From NCBI GenBank assembly GCA_030749435.1, contig JASMKH010000007.1, positions 20,275 through 84,274 on the forward strand: DNA of 64,000 nt, in the 5' to 3' direction. This DNA is from Phycisphaerales bacterium (lineage in GTDB: Bacteria > Planctomycetota > Phycisphaerae > Phycisphaerales > SM1A02). The notes beneath the pieces were generated by a model. That model saw only the letters and a list, made by a program, of their open reading frames with translations, was not told the origin of the DNA and did no database searches. Made by a program: the position numbers and the translations under genes. Below are positions 1-10,595 of the stretch, one piece after another; the first letter of the stretch is position 1, and every line of letters starts with the position of its first letter.

Positions 1-1
1 C

Positions 2-247
2 GTCGACCTGTCCCAGGTGACTTCCGTCAACTCCTCGAATCTCGGGAGTCTGCTGCGAATCCGGAAGCTGCTCGAGTTGACGGATCGCCGCTTGTTGATC
101 TGTGGCGTCACCGACACGATCTGGTCCGCGATGATTGCGACGGGGCTGGATCGAATCTTCGCCTTCGCCACCGACGTCACTACGGCGCTCGCCGAGATTC
201 AACTCGGTATCGGTCCCGGAAGCGGAGTCGAAGCGGCAGAGGACTGA
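2..247 (+). CDS. STAS-domain protein (anti-sigma factor antagonist type), 5' end outside window
   Basis: Only the C-terminal 81 residues are present; the reading frame is open to the left edge. The visible part runs VDLSQVTSVNSSNLGSLL, which fits the STAS core where a strand leads into the D/N-S-S-x-L-G loop that carries the phosphorylatable serine in SpoIIAA-type antagonists. Family members bind and switch anti-sigma kinases or act in partner-switching complexes. The stop lies three bases before the ExbD start, so the genes are probably co-transcribed. An antagonist next to ExbD/TonB is unusual. The internal GTG at 17 is not a plausible start because the STAS strand before it would be lost. 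Confidence 0.75.
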   Translation, partial: VDLSQVTSVNSSNLGSLLRIRKLLELTDRRLLICGVTDTIWSAMIATGLDRIFAFATDVTTALAEIQLGIGPGSGVEAAED

Positions 248-250
248 TTC

Positions 251-670
251 ATGCTGCGGCTTCGACGTACTGATCCCGACATGCGCATCGAGTTGATGCC
301 CTTGATCGACGTCGTCTTTCTCATTCTGACGTTCTTCGTGTACGCCATGGTGCTGATGGTCCGGGTCGACATGCTCCCGGTACCCCTTGAGTCGTACGCT
401 TCGGGCGAGTCGGCGGAACCGATGCCCGCCGTCGCCGTCACCCTCCGCCTCGACGGAACCGTCTATGTCGGGCAGCACGAAACCGGCCTTGACGAAATGC
501 TCGGCGCCATCGACCAGTCCAGGCAGGACGATCCGAACACCATCGTCTACCTCGTCCTTGAAGAGGGCAATGGCACGCTCGACCGCGGCCCGCTTCTGAC
601 CGCAGCATGGGACCGTCTGCACAAGGCGGGAATCGACATCAAACTGGTCGGGCAGGCGGGTGGCCCGTGA
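251..670 (+). CDS. ExbD/TolR-type biopolymer transport protein
   Basis: A 139-residue protein with the ExbD layout: short cytoplasmic N-terminus, one membrane helix at about residues 16-38 containing the conserved acidic residue in MPLIDVVFLILTFF, then a periplasmic domain. In this family the Asp in the helix takes part in proton flow through the ExbB/ExbD or TolQ/TolR motor. No ExbB is seen in the window, so it should lie upstream. The stop codon overlaps the GTG start of the TonB-like gene (GTGA), which implies translational coupling and a joint energy-transducing unit. Confidence 0.88.
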   Translation: MLRLRRTDPDMRIELMPLIDVVFLILTFFVYAMVLMVRVDMLPVPLESYASGESAEPMPAVAVTLRLDGTVYVGQHETGLDEMLGAIDQSRQDDPNTIVYLVLEEGNGTLDRGPLLTAAWDRLHKAGIDIKLVGQAGGP

Positions 671-1758
671 AACCTGATGAGACACGTCTCGGAATCGGTA
701 TTGCCGCATCCCTGCTGATCAACGCGACCGTCATCGTCCCTGGACTTGCGTCCGATCTGAGCATGGGCAAGCAGACACCCATGCGGGGGGAGGTTGTTCG
801 GCCACCGGAGTTTGAGCCGGAACAGGACCGCGAGCCCGAGGTCAAACTCGGAATCGATCAGTCGGAGGCCTCAACGCTCACCTGGATCGGCTATGAGCAG
901 TATCAGGAACACATGGCGCGGCTGGCAACACTTGAGCAGGCACGGTTCGACATGGGAGGCGGCACTCCCGGTGGCGGTGGGTCGCCCTCGCCGCCCACAC
1001 TGCAGACCACGGCGGATGCGGCCAGGGAGCAGTCGGCGGCTCCTGCGGAGGAACTGGCCCCCACCGAGAAGCTGAGACAGCAACCCGAGCCACTTCCCGA
1101 GACCACGCCGCTCCCCGAACGCCCCGACGAGGCACTTCCCCAAGCATCCGATACCGCGGGGGAAGCCAAAGCGAAAGAGCCCGCCAGGAATCCCGACCCG
1201 AAGCCCTCGCCTGCCGCCCAACCAAGCGAGCCGACGCCTCAGGCGAAGCCTGCGAGGGAGGTCACGCCAACACCGCCGAAGCAACCTCCGCCGGGTGAGA
1301 ACGCTCCTTCGCCCGGCCAGTTGGCAGACACACCCGGCACCGCTTCACCCGGGACCGAAGACCTTCCACCGGTCGACCGACCGAGCAAGCGACAATCTCA
1401 TGCAACGGCGAAGACACAGGTCAATGTCAAGAAGTGGGGTGGCCCGGTCGCCGCTGAAGGACTGACAGTCAACACACGCAACCTCTCATTGACCGCGTTC
1501 GAGGAAATGCAGTTCCGCAACGTCCTGCACATGACGGTTCTGCTCGACTTCGGTCCGGACGGCAAGGTGGCTCGGGTGTGGATCGAGCGCATCAACCCGA
1601 AGACCAAAAAGCCGTTCTGGGATCCGAGCAAAACGGCCACGGGGTATGAGAGCAAGGTCGTCTCGTCATTGTTCGGATGGCGAGCCGAGGGCGACCGGCT
1701 CAAAACGATTGAGCATGAGAAGACGATTTCGATTCCCTTCAATCTCGTGTACCGATAG
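667..1758 (+). CDS. TonB-like energy transducer with long Pro-rich linker
   Basis: A 363-residue protein starting at GTG 667, which overlaps the ExbD stop. An N-terminal membrane anchor (about residues 7-27, GIGIAASLLINATVIVPGLA) is followed by roughly 200 residues rich in Pro, Glu, Ala and Thr, which would span the periplasm, and a C-terminal TonB/TolA-like fold ending in FNLVYR. TonB proteins pass ExbBD energy to outer-membrane receptors. The C-terminal domain is only weakly TonB-like by eye, so TolA-like is the alternative. Position directly after exbD supports the role. Confidence 0.75.
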   Translation: MKPDETRLGIGIAASLLINATVIVPGLASDLSMGKQTPMRGEVVRPPEFEPEQDREPEVKLGIDQSEASTLTWIGYEQYQEHMARLATLEQARFDMGGGTPGGGGSPSPPTLQTTADAAREQSAAPAEELAPTEKLRQQPEPLPETTPLPERPDEALPQASDTAGEAKAKEPARNPDPKPSPAAQPSEPTPQAKPAREVTPTPPKQPPPGENAPSPGQLADTPGTASPGTEDLPPVDRPSKRQSHATAKTQVNVKKWGGPVAAEGLTVNTRNLSLTAFEEMQFRNVLHMTVLLDFGPDGKVARVWIERINPKTKKPFWDPSKTATGYESKVVSSLFGWRAEGDRLKTIEHEKTISIPFNLVYR

Positions 1759-1779
1759 CGCTCCCCTAGAATGGCCAGC

Positions 1780-2568
1780 ATGCGCATCCTTCTGACCAAC
1801 GACGACGGTATTCATGCACCCGGGATCGTGTCGCTTCATTCCGCAATCAGGGATCTTGGGCAGGTATGGACCGCGGCGCCCTTGACGGTCCAGAGCGCAG
1901 CGGGCCACGGCATTACCTACACGGATCCGCTCATGGTGGAGCCGGTCCAGGTCACTCCCGACTTCGGCGGTGTGGCTGTGGACGGCAGGCCAGCCGACTG
2001 CGTCAAGCTCGCCATTCGCTCACTGTGGCCTGAACACTTCGGCGAAGCCAACCGACCGGATCTGACGATCAGTGGAATGAACAGTGGGGCCAATGCCGGA
2101 ATCAACATTCTGTACTCGGGAACGGTCGCGGCAGCCATCGAGTCCGCCTTTCTGGGCGTGCCATCCATCGCCGTGAGCCTGTATCTGCGGGACCGCTCCA
2201 ACATCTTCTGGGACCGCGCGGCCGAGATTGCCAGAACGGTCATCGACCGCATTCTGGCCATGCGTCCGCTCACTCCCCACGAAGTGCTCAACGTCAACGT
2301 TCCGCCGATCGAATCGGCGGATGCCCCGATGCCGCCGATCCGGGTGGTCGGGATGAATGCCGCCCCGCTGCTCGAAGGATTCGAACGACGCGTGAGTCCG
2401 GCAGGCCAGGTGTACTACTGGGCCGCTGGTGAAGGCATGCAGTTCACGAGTACTACGGAAGGATCGGATGTCGACATCCTCCGAGAAGGCTGCGTTACCG
2501 TCACCCCATTGTCCTATGTCATGACGGACGTCGATCGGGTCCAGGAGTGGAAGGAAGGTCTGGAGTAA
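1780..2568 (+). CDS. surE: 5'/3'-nucleotidase SurE
   Basis: A metal-dependent phosphatase acting on nucleoside monophosphates. The N-terminus MRILLTNDDGIHAPG carries the SurE metal-binding Asp-Asp pair, and the GMNSGANAGINILYSGTVAA stretch is the second family signature. Length, 262 residues, is usual. An in-frame ATG lies nine bases upstream at 1771, but a -10-like box TAGAAT at 1767-1772 would place the transcript start at about 1779-1780. The second ATG is therefore preferred and the message may be leaderless; no Shine-Dalgarno sequence is visible. Confidence 0.93.
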   Translation: MRILLTNDDGIHAPGIVSLHSAIRDLGQVWTAAPLTVQSAAGHGITYTDPLMVEPVQVTPDFGGVAVDGRPADCVKLAIRSLWPEHFGEANRPDLTISGMNSGANAGINILYSGTVAAAIESAFLGVPSIAVSLYLRDRSNIFWDRAAEIARTVIDRILAMRPLTPHEVLNVNVPPIESADAPMPPIRVVGMNAAPLLEGFERRVSPAGQVYYWAAGEGMQFTSTTEGSDVDILREGCVTVTPLSYVMTDVDRVQEWKEGLE

Positions 2569-2579
2569 CGCTGGCCCGC

Positions 2580-3770
2580 CTACTCGTTCGGCTTGAGGAC
2601 GTATTCCCGCCCGCCCCACTTGACAGGCTCTCCAGACTCCAGCGCTTGCGCGGCCCATCGCATGGCACGGTAGACACTCCAGGTGCCCAGTGGGTACAGC
2701 AGCACAGACCATGCCGGCTGGCGGCCGATGTGCCATGTCCAAACCAACGCAACTGTTTGCATCAGCATTGAGCCACTGCCCAGAATCACGGCAAGTCCGC
2801 CCCAGAACCCACCGGCCAGGGCCCCAAGCACGATGGCGGCGATGCTGCAGGCCGGAAGCACCCAGCCCAGCAGCAACATTCGGCGGGCATGCTTCCTGAG
2901 CACCTTCGGCCGCCGATGGGTCGCTTCCAGAAAGATCCGCATCCACCCCCGCATGAAGGCCTCACTGTCGCCATACATGGAGCATGACATCAGGCCATCC
3001 GCGCGAAGCACATTGACCCGACCCCCCGCCTGGCAGATCTGCCGGGCAAACGCAAGGTCCTCCAGCAGATCGTCCTTGACCGCCGCGTGTCCGCCGATCC
3101 TGTCATACCAAAGTCGATCAAAGAGCAGGAACTGGCCGTTGGCGAAGGTCCGGCTTCGGTCATCACGATTCACGGCGTCGGGGGGAAACAGGGAGAGCAG
3201 CGCCATCATGGCGACGGGCTGCGTCGTTCGCTCGAACCACTGCGTGCACTCAAGATCCGTCAGAAGGCTGAGCAGACCCACCTCTCGCCGCTGCGCCTCT
3301 GAGATCGCCGCCCGGAGCAACCGGGGGTCGCCATTCGTATCTGCGTCGATGAACGCGAGCCAATCCCCGGTGGCGTGATCCGCCCCGAGCCTTGCGGCGT
3401 TGCACTTGCCGGCCCACGTCGGCGGACACTCCTTGTTGCAGATCAGCGTCACACGCGAATCCCGAGCAGCCCGCTCCGACACGATCGACTCGGTAGCGTC
3501 CGTACATCGGTCCGCCACGACGATGATCTGCAGGTCGCCCACATCCTGCGACAGCAGCGAGTCCACACATCGCCCGATCACCCGCGCTTCATTGTGTGCC
3601 GGAACGACCACAGAGACCGAGGCAGCCTCCGGTTCCTTGTCGAGCCCTCGCTTGAGCGAAAGGCCGGTTGAGAGCATCCGCCCGAGTCTTCCCGCCACGA
3701 CGGACCACCAGCACACACCGGCGGCGGCAGGGAGGGCAACGGCCGATGACAGGATGGACAGCGTCGTCAC
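2580..3770 (-). CDS. Family 2 glycosyltransferase, membrane-anchored, HpnB/CruC-like
   Basis: 396 residues. An N-terminal membrane segment (about 1-30) is followed by a GT2 domain with VSVVVPAHNEARVIG, a D-A-D motif in AFIDADTNGDP, and a later LLEDLAFARQI motif in place of the usual E-D, then two or three C-terminal membrane helices. The TWAGKCNAARLGA segment and overall layout resemble hopene-associated (HpnB) and carotenoid (CruC/CrtQ) glycosyltransferases. A squalene-hopene cyclase lies 7.5 kb away, which makes a hopanoid role possible but unproven. The gene converges on surE and diverges from the NAD(P)HX epimerase gene. Confidence 0.8.
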   Translation of the reverse strand: MTTLSILSSAVALPAAAGVCWWSVVAGRLGRMLSTGLSLKRGLDKEPEAASVSVVVPAHNEARVIGRCVDSLLSQDVGDLQIIVVADRCTDATESIVSERAARDSRVTLICNKECPPTWAGKCNAARLGADHATGDWLAFIDADTNGDPRLLRAAISEAQRREVGLLSLLTDLECTQWFERTTQPVAMMALLSLFPPDAVNRDDRSRTFANGQFLLFDRLWYDRIGGHAAVKDDLLEDLAFARQICQAGGRVNVLRADGLMSCSMYGDSEAFMRGWMRIFLEATHRRPKVLRKHARRMLLLGWVLPACSIAAIVLGALAGGFWGGLAVILGSGSMLMQTVALVWTWHIGRQPAWSVLLYPLGTWSVYRAMRWAAQALESGEPVKWGGREYVLKPNE

Positions 3771-3832
3771 GAGGGTGAGAGTGTATCGGGCCTCGAAGGC
3801 TCACCCCGTTCGGGCCGGATACCATCGCCCCC

Positions 3833-4549
3833 ATGACCCTCGTCGCGGATCATCTGCGCTGCTCAATGGACCGCGACGGGTGTCGGCGTCTCGACGCCGA
3901 GGCAACGGAACGATTCGGTATTCCAGGCATCGTGCTGATGGAGAATGCTGCTCGAGGCGTTTCTGATGTGGCGTTGCAGATGATCAACCCCCCACACCGC
4001 GTACACATGCTGTGCGGCCCGGGAAACAACGGCGGTGACGGGTGGGCTGCCGCCAGACACTTGCACAATGCCGGATGCGCCGTATCCATCACTTCGATCG
4101 GCGCACCGCGTGAGGGCACCGACGCCGCCACAAACGCATCAATAGCCGAGGCGATGGGCATCCCCGTCCTTGCGTGGGACGATGTGCGCGGTGTCGACCT
4201 TGTCATCGACGCCCTTTTTGGCACGGGGCTCGACAGGCCGGTGGACGGCGTGGTGAAGGCGCTCATCGACTCGATCAACGCAGCCGATGTCCGAGTGCTC
4301 GCGGTCGACCTCCCCTCGGGGCTCGACGCGAATTCGGGTAGCCCGCTTGGTGCCGCGATCAGAGCCGACGCGACCGCGACCCTCGTCGCGTGGAAGCATG
4401 GGTTCCTTGAACTTGAGTCAGTCCGATGGACGGGCGAAATCCACACCGTGGACATTGGCGTTCCTCGTGAACTCGTCAACGCAATCGGGACACCACTGGA
4501 ACGAGCGGATCGACACGGGCGGGCGGATGAGGGCAGCCACTCCAATTGA
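3833..4549 (+). CDS. nnrE: NAD(P)H-hydrate epimerase (YjeF_N domain)
   Basis: 238 residues. Interconverts R and S forms of hydrated NAD(P)H for repair. The YjeF N-terminal signature is clear: GIVLMENAARG, CGPGNNGGDGWAAARHL, DALFGTGLDRPV and DLPSGLDANSG. There is no C-terminal dehydratase (YjeF_C), so this is a stand-alone epimerase. No Shine-Dalgarno sequence precedes the ATG. A GATACC box at 3818-3823 lies ten bases upstream, which suggests a very short leader. Confidence 0.92.
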   Translation: MTLVADHLRCSMDRDGCRRLDAEATERFGIPGIVLMENAARGVSDVALQMINPPHRVHMLCGPGNNGGDGWAAARHLHNAGCAVSITSIGAPREGTDAATNASIAEAMGIPVLAWDDVRGVDLVIDALFGTGLDRPVDGVVKALIDSINAADVRVLAVDLPSGLDANSGSPLGAAIRADATATLVAWKHGFLELESVRWTGEIHTVDIGVPRELVNAIGTPLERADRHGRADEGSHSN

Positions 4550-4575
4550 GGCGAATGGAAGCGGGGGGCCCGCTC

Positions 4576-4591
4576 GTGTGGAGTTCCACAC
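4576..4591. promoter_or_regulatory. 16-bp near-perfect palindrome upstream of the LolC-like gene
   Basis: GTGTGGA-GT-TCCACAC, two 7-base arms separated by two bases, in the 95-base gap before the ABC permease gene. The size and symmetry suit a dimeric regulator site. It could also be chance. No candidate regulator gene is adjacent. Confidence 0.3.
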
Positions 4592-4644
4592 CGCAGTGAT
4601 GGGATCTGCCTGGTACCCGGTGCTACCATCCCCGCACCGATCGG

Positions 4645-6505
4645 ATGTACCAACCACTTCTTACCAGCCGATACCTCATGACGCGGATGATTCCGCTGCT
4701 GGCTGTCGCCGCCGTCGCGTTGTGTGTCGCATTGGTCATCGTCGTGATCTCGGTCATGACGGGGTTCCTGGACATGATTCGGTCTTCGGGGCAGACGCTG
4801 ATGGGCGATGTGGTCATCACCTACCCCATCCGGGGCATTCCCTACTACGACTCGCTCATTTCCACGCTGGAGCAGGAGCAGGATGTCAAGGCCGCCACGC
4901 CGGTCGTCGACACATGGGGACTGCTCCGCATGCCGTACCCGGTGGGCGATGCCAAGGAGAGTGAGCAGGTCCAGATCTGGGGGATTGACCCGCAGAGTTT
5001 CTCTCAGGTGACCGGATTCGCAGAGACGCTCAAGTGGTCGGAGATCCCGGCGGACACCGCCGCGAACATGCGGTGGGATCGAATGCAGCAACTTGCCCCG
5101 ACGCTGGTGGCGAATCTCGATCTCGATGCCCGCGTGCGACTGCTTCAGCAGTCCGCGGCCGATGAAGTCGGCGACGCCGAGCCGTCGGTCATTCGCCAAC
5201 TTGCCGCCAATGCAACAAGGGATGATCTCGCGAGAAGACTGCTGCACCTCGCATGGCAGCCCGACGCACTCCGGCTGGTCATCGGTGATGAGGCCATGGC
5301 TGCCATCGATTCGCACGATCCGAGGCTCGGCGAGCGTGGACTTGTTGCCGAGGAAGGCCGGACGCTTCAGCGCGGCGGCCGGGCCGCCATCGTCAGCGGT
5401 CTGCACGTCTCCAAGGCGAACGAGCGGAAGTCAACCGGCGAGTATGACATTTCGGGCGGCGGCTACTGGTGGATGCCCAATCACGAGGCGACGTTGACCA
5501 CGCTTCCAATCGACAGCCGAGGAGGGCTGCTTGATCCCAAGAGCATCGTCCTTCCCTTTGCCAATGAGTTTGCCAGCGGCGTCTTTCTCATTGACCAGAC
5601 TCGAATCATGGTGCCGCTCCAGATCGTGCAGGACCTGACCAACCTCGATTCGGCGGACATTGTGGACCCTGACGACCCGACTCAGGTCGTCGGTCACGTC
5701 CCGGCGAAGGCGACCATGATCCTGGTTCGCGGCCAGGACGGGATCGATCCGGTGAGCCTGCGGTCGCTGGTCCAGACCTCCTACCGTCGGTTTCAGGATG
5801 CGTGCATTGAGGCGGGCCAATCGGTGCCGCGGCTGGACCGCGATCCCGGTCTTCGCATCCTCACATGGGAAGAGCAGAACGCGTCCTTCATCGGCCCGGT
5901 CGAGAAGGAGCGGGAACTGATGCGAACGCTCTTCTCCATCGTGTACCTAGTCTGCGGCGCGTTGATCGTGGCGATCTTCTGGGCAATTGTCTACGAGAAG
6001 ACGCGCGACATCGGAATCCTCCGGAGCATCGGCGCCTCGCGGATGGGCATCGTCTGGATCTTCCTGCTCTACGGGCTGTTCGTCGGCGTCTTCGGAGCAC
6101 TCGCGGGGATCTGCCTTGGGTGGTTGGTGACGGTCAACATGCCCGCAATCCACGAGCAGATGTCGAGCCCCCCCATGTGGCTGGGCATCGCGCTGCTCGT
6201 GGTCGCCGCCGGACTGTTGCTCTGGACGATCTCGAAGTATCGCGGCGGGCAACTGCTTCCCGTGCTGCTCGGCACGCTCGGCGTCCTCATCCTGGCTGGC
6301 CTCGGCGCTGGCGAACTGGTCCTTCGAAGTTCGGGCGGCATCGTGTTGTGGGACCCCGCCGTCTATTACTTCACCGATGTGCCCGATGCGGTCGACTGGC
6401 CCAGTGCCTGGATCACCGCCGCTGGCGCCGTGATCTGCAGCGTCGTCGCCGCAGCCATACCGGCCGCCCGCGCAGCCGACATCGATCCAGTGGGAGCGCT
6501 TCGAT

Positions 6506-6513
<8 letters not shown>
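4645..6513 (+). CDS. LolC/LolE-type FtsX-family ABC transporter permease
   Basis: 622 residues. The N-terminus RYLMTRMI followed by a membrane helix and VVISVMTGFLDMI matches the LolC/E start. A large extracytoplasmic region (about residues 45-420) follows, then the FtsX helices with YEKTRDIGILRSIGASR, the typical loop contacting the ATPase. The family either extracts lipoproteins for the LolA route or works as MacB-like efflux. It is longer than E. coli LolC because of the big periplasmic domain and an extra C-terminal helix pair. It overlaps the ATPase gene by eight bases. Confidence 0.85.
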
Positions 6514-7219
<706 letters not shown>

Positions 7220-7412
7220 GGCCACCACGGGCTGGAACTGCCACCCTGTGCCCGGGGCGAGCGGAACACGCCCGAATAACGCCACCTTGGCAGGCCCATC
7301 GGGCCCAACGGGCAACAGTTTGGGAATAGACTGGAACGCCGCTTGCATCATCCCGATACCGATGATGCGGAACGGCCCCGCCTCGACGACCCCTGCCCCC
7401 CGGAGACCTCCG

Positions 7413-9929
7413 ATGTTTGAACGCCTCACCGATCGCGCCCGCAAGGTCATGGCACTGGCAAACCAGGAAGCCCAGCGATTCAACCACGAGTACATCGGGA
7501 CCGAGCACATTCTGCTGGGGCTGGTCAAGGAAGGTTCTGGTGTAGGCGCTAACGTGCTGAAAGCACTTGAGATAGATCTCCGCAAGGTCCGGCTTGAGGT
7601 CGAGAAACTCGTCAAGAGCGGCCCCGAGATGGTGACCATGGGCAAGCTGCCCCAGACGCCCAGGGCCAAGAAGGTGCTGGAGTATGCGATCGAAGAAGCC
7701 CGCCACCTCAACCACAACTACGTCGGCACCGAGCACCTGCTGCTCGGCCTGCTCCGCGAGCAGGACGGCGTCGCCGCCCAGGTCCTGATGAACCTCGGCG
7801 TCAAGCTCGAGGATGGCCGCGAGGAAGTCCTCAATCTGCTCGGCGCGGGGATCGAACCCGAGGACATGGAAGAGGTCGAGGACGGGCCGGGTGAGTCCCC
7901 GGCGCCTTCGCCCCGCCGCGGCAAGAGCAAGACCCCGGCGCTCGACAGTTTCGGGCGCGACCTCACCGAACTTGCCCGAAGCGGCGAGCTCGATCCCGTC
8001 ATCGGTCGAAGCGATGAGATCGAGCGGCTTGTCCAGATCCTCTGCCGCCGAACGAAGAACAATCCTGTCCTTCTCGGTGAGGCGGGTGTCGGCAAGACCG
8101 CCATCGTGGAAGGCCTTGCGCAGCGCATCATCAACAAGGACGTCCCGGACCTGCTTCACGATCAGCGTGTCGTCGTACTCGATCTGGCCATGATGGTTGC
8201 AGGCACGAAGTACCGCGGGCAGTTCGAAGAGCGAATCAAGGCGGTCATGAATGAAGTCCGCCGCGCCAAGAACGTCATCCTCTTCATTGATGAGCTGCAC
8301 ACCCTTGTCGGTGCTGGCGGTGCCGAGGGTGCCATCGACGCCTCAAACGTCCTCAAGCCCGCCCTCTCGCGTGGCGAGATTCAATGCATCGGCGCAACGA
8401 CCTTCGACGAGTACCGCAAGTACATCGAGAAGGACTCCGCACTGGAGCGACGATTCCAGAGCATCGCCGTCGAACCGCCGAGTGCCGACCAGACCGTCGA
8501 GATTCTGAAGGGGCTTCGTCCCAAGTACGAGAGCCACCATCGCATCACCATCACGGACTGCGCCATCGAAGAGGCTGTCGAACTCTCAACGAGGTACATG
8601 CCCTCCCGCGTGCAGCCCGACAAGTCGCTCGACGTCATTGACGAAGCGGGTGCCATGGTGCGGCTGCGGTCCATGACCAAGCCACCGGATCTGGCCGATC
8701 TTGAGACCAGGATCGAACTGCTCACCGTTGAGAAGGAGGAGGCCGTCAAGGCCGCCGACTACGAGAAAGCTGCGGATCTTCGCGATCAGGCCGAGAAGGC
8801 CCGAGCGGAGAAGGACACTGTGCAGCGTGAGTGGCGAGATCGCATGAGCGAAGTTGTTGGCACGGTCGACGCGGATGTGATCGCGGAGACTGTTTCCAAG
8901 ATCACCGGTGTTCCGCTGACACGTCTGGAGCAGGCCGAGAGCGCCCGCCTCCTCAAATTGGAAGAGGAACTCCACCAGACCGTCGTCAGTCAGGACGATG
9001 CCGTCAAGCAGGTCGCCCGCGCCATTCGCAAGGCGCGAAGCGGACTGAAGGATCCAAATCGCCCGATGGGCTGCTTCCTCTTTGTCGGCCCCAGCGGTGT
9101 CGGCAAGACGCTGCTCGCCAAGGCGCTGAGCGAGTTCATGTTCGGCGATCCCGACGCGATGATCTACCTTGACATGTCAGAGTACATGGAGAAGCACACG
9201 GTCTCACGGCTCGTGGGCGCCCCTCCCGGGTACGTTGGATACGAAGAAGGCGGACAACTCACAGAGAAAATCCGTCGCCGACCGTACGCCGTGGTTCTGC
9301 TCGACGAAGTCGAGAAGGCCCACCCCGACGTCTATAACATGCTGCTGCAGATCATGGAAGAGGGCCGACTGACCGATTCATTCGGACGCAAGGTCGACTT
9401 CAAGAACTGCATCGTGATCATGACGAGCAACATCGGCAGCGACCTCATCAAGGGCGGCTCTTCGTTCGGCTTCGGCAAGCGTGAAGAGGTTCAGGACTAT
9501 GAGAAGATCCGATCGTCGCTCATGAGTGAGGTCGAGAAGTTCTTCCGGCCGGAGTTCATCAACCGGCTCGATGACACTGTGGTGTTCAGGCCGCTCCTCA
9601 AGGAGGACCTGTACCACATCATCGACATGGAACTTGCCAAGGTCACGGAACGTCTTCGCTACAAGAAGATGGATATGACGCTCGGCCCCAAGGCCAAGGA
9701 CTTCCTCATCGACAAGGGGTACAACCCCGACTTCGGCGCCCGACCGCTCCGCCGTGCGATCAGCACCTACATCGAAGATGCCCTTGCTGAGTCCCTGCTG
9801 GCGGGCGAATACGGTGAAGGGCAGATGATCAGCGTCACCCACAATGAAGGTGACGACCACCTGTCCTTCGAGGCGGATTCGATCCCTGAGACCGAGTCGC
9901 CGGCCGATCCGGAAGAAGCCGGAGTCTGA
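7413..9929 (+). CDS. clpC: ATP-dependent Clp protease ATPase subunit ClpC
   Basis: 838 residues. Two Clp-N repeats at about 2-145 ([15 protein letters not shown] and [15 protein letters not shown]), a first AAA domain with Walker A GEAGVGKT near 222, a UVR segment near 435-465 ([17 protein letters not shown]), a second AAA domain with GPSGVGKT near 559, and the ClpB D2-small domain. The UVR segment distinguishes ClpC from ClpA/ClpB. It unfolds substrates for ClpP. The ATG at 7413 has GGAG at 7402-7405; in-frame upstream codons are not credible coding sequence. A GATACC box at 7355-7360 is a possible -10. Confidence 0.95.
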   Translation: MFERLTDRARKVMALANQEAQRFNHEYIGTEHILLGLVKEGSGVGANVLKALEIDLRKVRLEVEKLVKSGPEMVTMGKLPQTPRAKKVLEYAIEEARHLNHNYVGTEHLLLGLLREQDGVAAQVLMNLGVKLEDGREEVLNLLGAGIEPEDMEEVEDGPGESPAPSPRRGKSKTPALDSFGRDLTELARSGELDPVIGRSDEIERLVQILCRRTKNNPVLLGEAGVGKTAIVEGLAQRIINKDVPDLLHDQRVVVLDLAMMVAGTKYRGQFEERIKAVMNEVRRAKNVILFIDELHTLVGAGGAEGAIDASNVLKPALSRGEIQCIGATTFDEYRKYIEKDSALERRFQSIAVEPPSADQTVEILKGLRPKYESHHRITITDCAIEEAVELSTRYMPSRVQPDKSLDVIDEAGAMVRLRSMTKPPDLADLETRIELLTVEKEEAVKAADYEKAADLRDQAEKARAEKDTVQREWRDRMSEVVGTVDADVIAETVSKITGVPLTRLEQAESARLLKLEEELHQTVVSQDDAVKQVARAIRKARSGLKDPNRPMGCFLFVGPSGVGKTLLAKALSEFMFGDPDAMIYLDMSEYMEKHTVSRLVGAPPGYVGYEEGGQLTEKIRRRPYAVVLLDEVEKAHPDVYNMLLQIMEEGRLTDSFGRKVDFKNCIVIMTSNIGSDLIKGGSSFGFGKREEVQDYEKIRSSLMSEVEKFFRPEFINRLDDTVVFRPLLKEDLYHIIDMELAKVTERLRYKKMDMTLGPKAKDFLIDKGYNPDFGARPLRRAISTYIEDALAESLLAGEYGEGQMISVTHNEGDDHLSFEADSIPETESPADPEEAGV

Positions 9930-9955
9930 CCGCCCGGTTGTCGCGGTGTTGTGGG

Positions 9956-10567
9956 TCAATAGATACCGGAGAGCAGCCACTCCCCGTCTTCGCGGACGAC
10001 GTTGATCCCATTGAGTTTGAAGTCGTAGGCAACTGAGGGGTGCAGGCCCACGGTGCCGTACTGTTCGCCAGTCGAAATGACCACCTCGCCGAAGACCTTG
10101 CCCGCGTGCATTCTGTTCAACAGCGTGGCGATGTCCTTCCGGTTTCGTTGGAACCATGAGAGGAACTCGTCATATCCACCATCCCCCTGGGCCCTGTACC
10201 AGGCGCGCTGCTCGGAAGAGATGAGTTGGTCGTAGATCACCCGGTATTCGCTTCGGCGCAGACACTCGAGCAGGTTGACCACGAGGTGCATGGGAAGCAC
10301 CGTATGAAGTTCAACCGAACCGTCGTCATGGTCGGTGCGAATCCGCACCTGCTGGCCGCCGATCGTCTGCTCGAACCCCTGAAGTTCCCGCGATCGATCT
10401 TCGATCCAGTGCACTTCCGTGCCGTCCTCTCGAACCGTCACGGTGGGCCTGTCCCCGCCCATGATGCTCATCCACGCTGGCCGGGTTCGATACTCCACCC
10501 GCTTGATCTCACAACCCGCGGCAAGACAAGATGCAGTGAGCAGCACAATGGAGATTCGGCGCCTCAT
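9956..10567 (-). CDS. Putative lipoprotein of unknown function
   Basis: 203 residues starting at the ATG complementary to 10565-10567. The N-terminus MRRRISIVLLTASCLAAGC is a lipoprotein signal with the lipobox L-A-A-G-C, so the mature chain begins at Cys19. The rest has no family that I recognise. It contains a Trp/Tyr-rich helix region (SEQRAWYRAQGDGGYDEFL) and ends in beta-like sequence, rather like small NTF2-type or DUF4878-like extracytoplasmic domains, though this is a guess. It diverges from the pseudouridine synthase gene and converges on clpC. Confidence 0.7.
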   Translation of the reverse strand: MRRRISIVLLTASCLAAGCEIKRVEYRTRPAWMSIMGGDRPTVTVREDGTEVHWIEDRSRELQGFEQTIGGQQVRIRTDHDDGSVELHTVLPMHLVVNLLECLRRSEYRVIYDQLISSEQRAWYRAQGDGGYDEFLSWFQRNRKDIATLLNRMHAGKVFGEVVISTGEQYGTVGLHPSVAYDFKLNGINVVREDGEWLLSGIY

Positions 10568-10595
10568 ATCCAGCCCCCTACGATACCCGCCACGG

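Noticed and set aside
871..1284. Arg/Leu-rich minus-strand frames opposite the TonB-like linker
   Set aside because: Produced by the Pro-rich codon pattern on the other strand; no start signal or motif.
3850..5406. A 518-codon minus-strand frame opposite nnrE and the LolC-like gene
   Set aside because: Composition is typical of an antisense shadow, and the plus-strand genes carry full family signatures.
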